This document shows, piece after piece, positions 14,306 to 17,912 of a stretch of DNA of 17,912 nucleotides (its first letter is position 1; every line of letters starts with the position of its first letter). The position numbers were made by a program, and so were the translations under genes. The notes beneath the pieces are model-generated. The model was given only the letters and a program-made list of their open reading frames with translations. It ran no database searches and had not been told where the DNA came from. Source of the stretch: Candidatus Zixiibacteriota bacterium (GTDB taxonomy: Bacteria; Zixibacteria; MSB-5A5; JAABVY01); contig WJIM01000022.1 in NCBI GenBank assembly GCA_014730285.1, positions 1 to 17,912 on the forward strand, in the 5' to 3' direction.

Positions 14306-15252
14306 TTTTTGTCAGCCACCACCGGTTTATCCATTACACCGGGACTGTAATAAGGCAGTTTTTGCCAGCCCAGTTTCTTATTACCTATGATCCAGTCTGA
14401 AATAATTATACAAATTATCGCCATGAAGAAGCCAATAATCGTATCCGAGATAAAATGAAAGCGTCCCCAGAATGTCCCCACCACAAGTCCGAACACAATA
14501 GGCGTGAAGATATATCCAACCTTACGGGTATAGCGCCAGGAATGCACGAGAATTACGATTGCGATGGCGGTATGAGTGGAGGGCATCGATCCGCCCTCGG
14601 CCGCGCCGTTTTTGATCACATAATCGACCAGGGGTACAAAAAGAACGCCGGTTAACGGGCCGTCATATATTCCGCTAAATAGAAAACGCGGCCCGGCTAT
14701 GGGAAAGAAATAGAACATATAGAAGCACACCAGAAATGTAAAAGCCGCAGTGGTCACGAACATATCCAGCTCAAAATGCATCTTTCTTTTCATTAGTATC
14801 ACGGCATACGATAATATCAGGAAGAAATATGCAAAGTAGCCGAACATGAAATATTCATTCAGAATCGATATGTTAAATCTTTCCAGATAAATGGTCGGAT
14901 GCAGGCCGAAGATGTTGAATTCGATCTGCGCCAGTTGATTGTCCAGCCATTCGGGAATATACAGGAAAACCAGGCCGCCGGTCTGCTGGTAAATAAATAA
15001 AAGCAGAATGAGAAAGTACCAGCGACGGACAATCTTTTGCAGAATCCCCTTTGGATTGATCGGCATACTGCTGATATGCAGAACAAAAACCACCATGAAG
15101 GCATTGAATGCGAAATGCAGCGCCCAGTTGGGGACATTATGCCGGAAAAGAAGTACCGATATGCCCACTACAATATTGTACAGGAGTACGAAGTAATCTA
15201 CCGGCAGGAAATTGAATCTTTGCGAATATGTACTAATTTTTTCCCTCCACAA
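14269..15252 (-). CDS. PAP2-superfamily membrane protein (Aur1/PAP2_3-like)
   Basis: A 327-aa polytopic membrane protein. The PAP2 motifs are AGPRF (186-190), GSMPSTHTA (221-229) with His227, and GRFHFISDTIIG (263-274) with His266 and Asp270. The Arg six residues before the catalytic His in ordinary PAP2 phosphatases (SR-x5-H) is absent; Thr260 is there instead, as in Aur1/PAP2_3 proteins. Those act as phosphatases or as inositolphosphotransferases making inositol phosphorylceramide. The substrate is not set by sequence; the inositol operon 1.6 kb away makes an inositol lipid worth considering. The frame overlaps the rsmI stop by 20 bp with TTG (15252) as start and GGGGAG upstream; no ATG precedes the first membrane helix, so the start is uncertain. 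It overlaps lgt by 37 bp. Confidence 0.82.
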   Translation of the reverse strand: MWREKISTYSQRFNFLPVDYFVLLYNIVVGISVLLFRHNVPNWALHFAFNAFMVVFVLHISSMPINPKGILQKIVRRWYFLILLLFIYQQTGGLVFLYIPEWLDNQLAQIEFNIFGLHPTIYLERFNISILNEYFMFGYFAYFFLILSYAVILMKRKMHFELDMFVTTAAFTFLVCFYMFYFFPIAGPRFLFSGIYDGPLTGVLFVPLVDYVIKNGAAEGGSMPSTHTAIAIVILVHSWRYTRKVGYIFTPIVFGLVVGTFWGRFHFISDTIIGFFMAIICIIISDWIIGNKKLGWQKLPYYSPGVMDKPVVADKKCIRNFSKSDPS

Positions 15253-15907
15253 TCAATACGAACTCCCCTCGGGGCTTTTCGGTTTCATATTTTTCGATCA
15301 GTTTTTCCAGATCCGATCGCAGCACCTCTTCATGGAGCTTGGTAAGTTCACGCGCTATCACCGCCCGACGATTGCCCAGCTTCTCATGCAGGCTTCGAAG
15401 CGTACTCGAAAGCCTGTGGGGAGATTCATATAAAACAATAGTCCTTTTTTCTTCTACAAGGGATTGCAGGCGTTTGTTTCGTTTCGATCCTTTGGGAGGC
15501 AAAAAACCCTCGAAGACGAAGTTATGCAGAGGCAGGCCGGAGACTGTCAGGGCATAAATCAAAGCTGAGGGTCCGGGAACAGCCTGCACCTCAATACCCT
15601 CCTCGATAGCAGTGTTGACCAGATAAAATCCGGGATCGGAAATTCCCGGAGATCCTGCATCGGTGATAAGAGCAACATCCTCGCCCGCCTTAAGCTTGTC
15701 TATTATGCCGGGAGTTGATTTGAACTTATTGGGATCGTTATATGTAACAAGCCTGCCTTTGATTCCATAATGATTCAAAAGCCTGCCCGAAACCCTTTTG
15801 TCTTCGCATGCAATCAAATTCACAGCCTTCAATATTTCCACGGCTCGAAAGGTTATGTCCCCCAGATTTCCGATTGGGGTTGCAACAAGATACAAATTAC
15901 CATACAT
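15233..15907 (-). CDS. rsmI: 16S rRNA (cytidine-1402-2'-O)-methyltransferase
   Basis: A 224-aa SAM-dependent enzyme of the tetrapyrrole-methylase fold that adds the 2'-O-methyl group to C1402 of 16S rRNA. MYGNLYLVATPIGNLGDITF at the N-terminus, ACEDKR (family CEDTR), LITDAGSPGISDPG, VPGPSA and LYESPHR are all present. The start is the ATG at 15907: a longer frame from a TTG at 15943 would add 12 unconserved residues, and that TTG is part of the promoter's -35. There is no Shine-Dalgarno before the ATG, and the promoter position predicts a leaderless mRNA. The C-terminus is shorter than in E. coli (286 aa), lacking the final accessory region. It is the first gene of a unit with the PAP2 protein and lgt. 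Confidence 0.95.
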   Translation of the reverse strand: MYGNLYLVATPIGNLGDITFRAVEILKAVNLIACEDKRVSGRLLNHYGIKGRLVTYNDPNKFKSTPGIIDKLKAGEDVALITDAGSPGISDPGFYLVNTAIEEGIEVQAVPGPSALIYALTVSGLPLHNFVFEGFLPPKGSKRNKRLQSLVEEKRTIVLYESPHRLSSTLRSLHEKLGNRRAVIARELTKLHEEVLRSDLEKLIEKYETEKPRGEFVLIVEGKN

Positions 15908-15914
15908 TGCAGAG

Positions 15915-15943
15915 ATATTATTTATTTTTACGCCGCGTGTCAA
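15915..15943 (-). promoter_or_regulatory. Consensus sigma70 promoter for rsmI, predicted leaderless
   Basis: TTGACA (15943-15938), 17 bp, then TAATAT (15920-15915) on the minus strand. Seven bases separate the -10 from the rsmI ATG (15907), so transcription should begin at or one base before the start codon. This agrees with the absence of a ribosome binding site. Confidence 0.78.
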
Positions 15944-15985
15944 TTAAATATGGAACCGTTAGAGATATTTTAAGGAAAGACATGA

Positions 15986-16014
15986 TTGACATGATTTTTT
16001 AAGCGCCTTATATT
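15986..16014 (+). promoter_or_regulatory. Consensus sigma70 promoter for ssb
   Basis: TTGACA (15986-15991), 17 bp, then TATATT (16009-16014). Transcription should begin near 16021, followed by AAGGAGAG at 16025-16032 and the ssb ATG at 16036. It diverges from the rsmI promoter, with 42 bp between the two -35 boxes. Confidence 0.85.
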
Positions 16015-16035
16015 AAATCGAAAAAAGGAGAGAAT

Positions 16036-16461
16036 ATGGCTTCTGTGAACAAGGCTATACTTATCGGCAATTTGGGCCGCGATCCCGAACTGCGCTATAC
16101 CCCCTCCGGCAAGGCGGTAGCGTCGTTTTCGATTGCGACCACCGAGAAATGGCGCGATCAGAACGGCGAGATGCAGGAATCCACGGAATGGCACAATATT
16201 GTCTTGTGGGGCAGACAGGCTGAGATTGCCAAGGAATATCTTGCCAAGGGCCGGCCGGTTTATATCGAGGGACGAATTCAAACCCGCAGTTACGAAGACA
16301 AAAACGGCGTCAAGAAGTATATGACCGAGATCGTGGGACAGCGTATGCAATTTCTGGGATCGCGGGGCGATACCTCCAGCGATTACACCCCTCCCCCGCC
16401 GCCCAAGGATGATGATGCACCGTTTAATAACACGGTCGAGGATGACGATCTGCCGTTTTAG
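16036..16461 (+). CDS. ssb: Single-stranded DNA-binding protein
   Basis: A 141-aa protein that coats single-stranded DNA and recruits repair and replication proteins through its acidic tail. The OB fold spans residues 1-108: [20 protein letters not shown], then [26 protein letters not shown], and [18 protein letters not shown] short flexible linker (109-131, with a run of five prolines) leads to the acidic tip DDDLPF, the standard SSB interaction peptide. The length is short but complete. The Shine-Dalgarno AAGGAG is strong, and the promoter is consensus. It stands alone as a single-gene unit; a hairpin lies 3 bp after the stop. Confidence 0.97.
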   Translation: MASVNKAILIGNLGRDPELRYTPSGKAVASFSIATTEKWRDQNGEMQESTEWHNIVLWGRQAEIAKEYLAKGRPVYIEGRIQTRSYEDKNGVKKYMTEIVGQRMQFLGSRGDTSSDYTPPPPPKDDDAPFNNTVEDDDLPF

Positions 16462-16464
16462 GAG

Positions 16465-16487
16465 GTCAAATCTCTGTGAGATTTGAC
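16465..16487 (+). repeat. Hairpin immediately after ssb
   Basis: A perfect 10-bp inverted repeat: GTCAAATCTC (16465-16474), loop TGT, then GAGATTTGAC (16478-16487). It starts 3 bp after the ssb stop. No T-run follows, so it is not a typical intrinsic terminator; it may protect the 3' end of the mRNA or be part of an interspersed repeat. Confidence 0.6.
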
Positions 16488-16491
16488 AATC

Positions 16492-16542
16492 AGACATAGC
16501 CGGATGATCATTTAAACCTCCATTTCATGCGGGGTACAATAG
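16492..16542 (+). repeat. Direct repeat, copy 1 (51 bp)
   Basis: Matches 16747-16797 at about 45 of 51 positions, including the identical stretch TAAACCTCCATTTCATG. The copies are 255 bp apart and lie outside coding sequence. Confidence 0.85.
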
Positions 16543-16544
16543 TG

Positions 16545-16570
16545 GTCGCCGGGAACCCTTTCCTGGCGAC
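16545..16570. repeat. Strong GC-rich hairpin
   Basis: GTCGCCGGGAA (16545-16555) pairs with TTCCTGGCGAC (16560-16570) around a 4-base loop, with one G-T pair in 11. No T-tract follows on either strand. Confidence 0.7.
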
Positions 16571-16579
16571 ATCATCGTC

Positions 16580-16593
16580 GGGTTAGGGAACCC
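16580..16593. repeat. Short palindromic element
   Basis: GGGTT (16580-16584), loop AGGG, AACCC (16589-16593). The GGGAACCCT it contains also occurs at 16551-16559. This looks like part of a repeat mosaic. Confidence 0.45.
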
Positions 16594-16643
16594 TACGGCA
16601 CATTCATATAATCTTTTCATTGATATCATAGACAGTCTTTGTA

Positions 16644-16665
16644 GCCCAACCTGAAAAGGTGGGGC
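16644..16665. repeat. Hairpin with a GAAA tetraloop
   Basis: GCCCAACCT (16644-16652), loop GAAA, AGGTGGGGC (16657-16665), eight of nine pairs matched. On the plus strand the loop is a GNRA tetraloop, which stabilises RNA hairpins. No gene is nearby on that strand. Confidence 0.55.
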
Positions 16666-16746
16666 GAAGCTGATGGCCACCTGCGATGGTTCTTTTTGCG
16701 AGTTAGCACGTGAGATCAAGCATTACATAACACCGTCCATAGTTCG

Positions 16747-16797
16747 AGACATAGCGGGATGCTCAGCTAAACCTCCATTTCATGTGGGGTACCATAG
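16747..16797 (+). repeat. Direct repeat, copy 2 (51 bp)
   Basis: Partner of 16492-16542. Differences are scattered single bases, so the duplication is not brand new or the copies derive from a repeat family. Confidence 0.85.
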
Positions 16798-16801
16798 ATA
16801 T

Positions 16802-16831
16802 AAAAAAAAGGAGGATGGTGGAGGCATCCTC
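16802..16831 (-). terminator. Intrinsic terminator of the cpoB-like operon
   Basis: On the minus strand GAGGATG (16831-16825), 7-base loop, CATCCTC (16817-16811), one C, then T8 (16809-16802). It lies about 25 bp after the stop of the 165-aa gene and would end that transcript. Confidence 0.85.
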
Positions 16832-16856
16832 ATTTTCGTTACAATGGCGATATATC

Positions 16857-17354
16857 TTATGGCACATTCATGCCTTTTCGATATTTCATTTCTTTCTTGA
16901 AGCCGAAATCCTGCACCAGGTTCAAGGCCCATACCGCCGAGAGCTCATCCATAACATTAACCTCGAAAATCAAATCCTGTGCGACCATGTAATGGTAGCT
17001 GACTTTTTCCTCGGTAAAGCGCATGCAGATAAAGCCGTTCTTTTCATTAGTATAAAATCCGATTGGCTCGAACTCCTTGCGATGTTCCAGAATCCGTATT
17101 TTGCGCTTTTCGGTTTTTTCCGGAGGAATCAGGTCGCGTACGACTGTCCATTCACCCACCGGTGTGAAGATTTCCATACCGAGGATATTGCCGCGGCGGT
17201 CTAGATCGATGGAGTATTTTTCACCCTGGATATAGGAATAGAATTTGCCGCTGGTGCGGATGACGACATTCATCGTCTCTTCCATTGCATCATAAAACGC
17301 TCTGGCCTCAGGAACCTTTTTGGTTTCATTGATCGCCAGATGAATATGACACAT
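16857..17354 (-). CDS. Unrecognised 165-aa protein, possible DUF2283-like segment
   Basis: I do not recognise the family with confidence. It has no signal peptide or membrane helix, so it is probably cytoplasmic although its upstream partner is periplasmic. Residues 38-63 read as two strands ending in SIDLDRRGNILGMEIF, resembling the D-x-D-x-x-G-x-x-x-G-x-EI pattern of DUF2283 domains. The second half (98-148) is beta-rich then helical, with FYTNEKNGFICMRF and VSYHYMVAQDLIFEVNV. Met1 is taken as start because TGGAG lies about 7 nt upstream, at the end of the preceding gene, and the gap is only 3 bp; internal ATGs at 24 and 28 are alternatives. It is the last gene before the terminator at 16802-16831. 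Confidence 0.72.
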   Translation of the reverse strand: MCHIHLAINETKKVPEARAFYDAMEETMNVVIRTSGKFYSYIQGEKYSIDLDRRGNILGMEIFTPVGEWTVVRDLIPPEKTEKRKIRILEHRKEFEPIGFYTNEKNGFICMRFTEEKVSYHYMVAQDLIFEVNVMDELSAVWALNLVQDFGFKKEMKYRKGMNVP

Positions 17355-17357
17355 AGC

Positions 17358-17912
17358 CTACTCCACAGCCTCCCCGAGGCCCTCAAGCTGGACCTTCGAT
17401 CTGTTGGCCTCGGCTGTCTGGGGATAATCCGCCACAATTTCGCGGTAAATCCCGATTGCCTCGGCCTGCTCTCCGAGCTCCTCAAGGCTGCGTGCCAGCT
17501 TGAACTTGGCGCTGGCCATACGGTCGCTTTCGGGATAATTGTCCACGACCTTGCGGAATTCCATACGCGCCTTCTGGTAGTCGGGAGGATCCATATTGTA
17601 GTAGCTCTCCCCCAGCCAGTACTGAGCATCATCGGTCAATTCCGTATTGGGAAAGCTCTTCAGGTATTCCTCGAAGCCCAGAATAGCGATCTCATTGTTG
17701 CCCGCTACAAGACTCTTGTAAGCGGCATTGAAAACAACCTTGGGATCGACAGTTGTTGATGCTTCAGTGGTTGTGTCTGAACCCGCGGCCGTATCCTGAA
17801 CCGGTGTTTGAGTTACAAGCGCGGGCTGTTCTGCCAGCGTGTTTATCCGGTCGGTAAGGTCGACCAGCTTGTAGTCCAACTGCTCCAGTCGCTGCTCGAA
17901 AGTCGCAATCGA
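17358..17912 (-). CDS. cpoB: CpoB/YbgF-like Tol-Pal system protein, N-terminus missing
   Basis: 184 residues are visible; the gene enters from the right edge and its signal peptide lies outside the window. The visible part starts with a coiled coil (FEQRLEQLDYKLVDLTDRIN), followed by a Thr/Ala/Pro-rich linker and three tetratricopeptide repeats, the last in KFKLARSLEELGEQAEAIGI. Coiled coil, low-complexity linker and C-terminal TPRs are the YbgF/CpoB layout, a periplasmic protein that coordinates the Tol-Pal machine with peptidoglycan synthesis during division. TPR 2 has a short insertion (NMDPPDYQKA). BamD-type lipoproteins also have TPRs but lack this coiled coil. Upstream genes, which would normally be tol or pal, are not visible. 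It ends 3 bp before the 165-aa gene. Confidence 0.83.
   Translation of the reverse strand, partial: SIATFEQRLEQLDYKLVDLTDRINTLAEQPALVTQTPVQDTAAGSDTTTEASTTVDPKVVFNAAYKSLVAGNNEIAILGFEEYLKSFPNTELTDDAQYWLGESYYNMDPPDYQKARMEFRKVVDNYPESDRMASAKFKLARSLEELGEQAEAIGIYREIVADYPQTAEANRSKVQLEGLGEAVE

Larger units (their letters stand above)
16462..16856. other. Gene-free region rich in repeats
   Basis: About 395 bp between the convergent ssb gene and the 165-aa gene. It holds three clear hairpins, a short palindrome, the two copies of a 51-bp direct repeat and a terminator. Open frames here are short, overlap the repeats, and show no recognisable domain, codon pattern or good start, so I do not call a gene. 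It resembles a landing place for interspersed intergenic repeats. Confidence 0.6.

Noticed and set aside
15908..15943. A longer start for rsmI at the TTG at 15943
   Set aside because: The TTG is part of a consensus -35 box and the added residues are not family-like.
16597..16871. An 11-bp match, GGCACATTCAT, at 16597 and 16861 that might extend the direct repeat
   Set aside because: The spacing differs from the 255-bp repeat offset and the second copy is coding sequence; it may be chance.
16673..16900. A plus-strand open frame of about 75 codons in the repeat region, and a minus-strand one at 16525-16719
   Set aside because: Both cross repeats and hairpins, show no domain or ribosome binding site, and the first runs into the end of the 165-aa gene on the other strand.
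1..17912. CRISPR arrays, tRNA or rRNA genes, prophage or defence genes
   Set aside because: I found no regularly spaced repeats, no cloverleaf-type sequence and no phage or defence protein among the credible genes.

Overview
The window looks like chromosomal DNA of a Gram-negative (diderm) bacterium. It encodes an outer-membrane polysaccharide exporter, a CpoB/YbgF-type Tol-Pal protein and Lgt. The best promoters read as E. coli-like TTGACA-N17-TATATT, not the Bacteroidota -7/-33 type. Myo-inositol-phosphate synthase together with a CDP-alcohol phosphotransferase, and a fused ManC/phosphomutase-like protein, fit an uncultured lineage near the FCB group. That placement is inference. I see no rRNA, tRNA, CRISPR array or intact insertion sequence.

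Layout. (1) 1-4192, minus strand: start of a surface-polysaccharide operon, driven by a strong promoter at 4164-4192. It encodes a Wza-like SLBB export protein, a Wzz-like chain-length regulator, a DegT-family sugar aminotransferase and the beginning of a flippase that runs off the left edge. (2) 4337-7523, minus: a nucleotidyltransferase/phosphomutase-like fusion and an MtnX-like HAD phosphatase. (3) 7652-9936, minus: tmk and ctpA, overlapping by one base. (4) 9951-12746, minus: promoter, CDP-alcohol phosphotransferase, PfkB kinase, myo-inositol-1-phosphate synthase and a strong terminator, forming a compact inositol-phospholipid unit. (5) 12810-13495, plus: a small two-HTH protein resembling the N-terminus of an IS481/IS3-type transposase, with a DUF4430-like lipoprotein overlapping it by one base. 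(6) 13496-15943, minus: rsmI, an Aur1-like PAP2 membrane protein and lgt, all overlapping, from an apparently leaderless promoter. (7) 15986-16461, plus: ssb with its own consensus promoter, divergent from rsmI. (8) 16462-16856: about 400 bp without a credible gene, holding hairpins, a 51-bp direct repeat and the terminator of the next unit. (9) 16857-17912, minus: a 165-aa unknown protein behind a CpoB/YbgF-like protein that enters from the right edge.

How the genes fit together. The left half is devoted to envelope polysaccharide: sugar-nucleotide supply, amino-sugar formation, chain-length control and export. The middle makes inositol phosphate from glucose 6-phosphate and probably attaches it to a CDP-activated lipid. 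An Aur1-like PAP2 protein 1.6 kb away could act on such a lipid. The rest is housekeeping (tmk, ctpA, rsmI, lgt, ssb, cpoB). The most interesting points are the possible inositol-lipid system, the fusion enzyme whose phosphomutase half has lost its catalytic motifs, the leaderless rsmI promoter, the transposase-like HTH protein coupled to a lipoprotein, and the repeat-filled gap after ssb.
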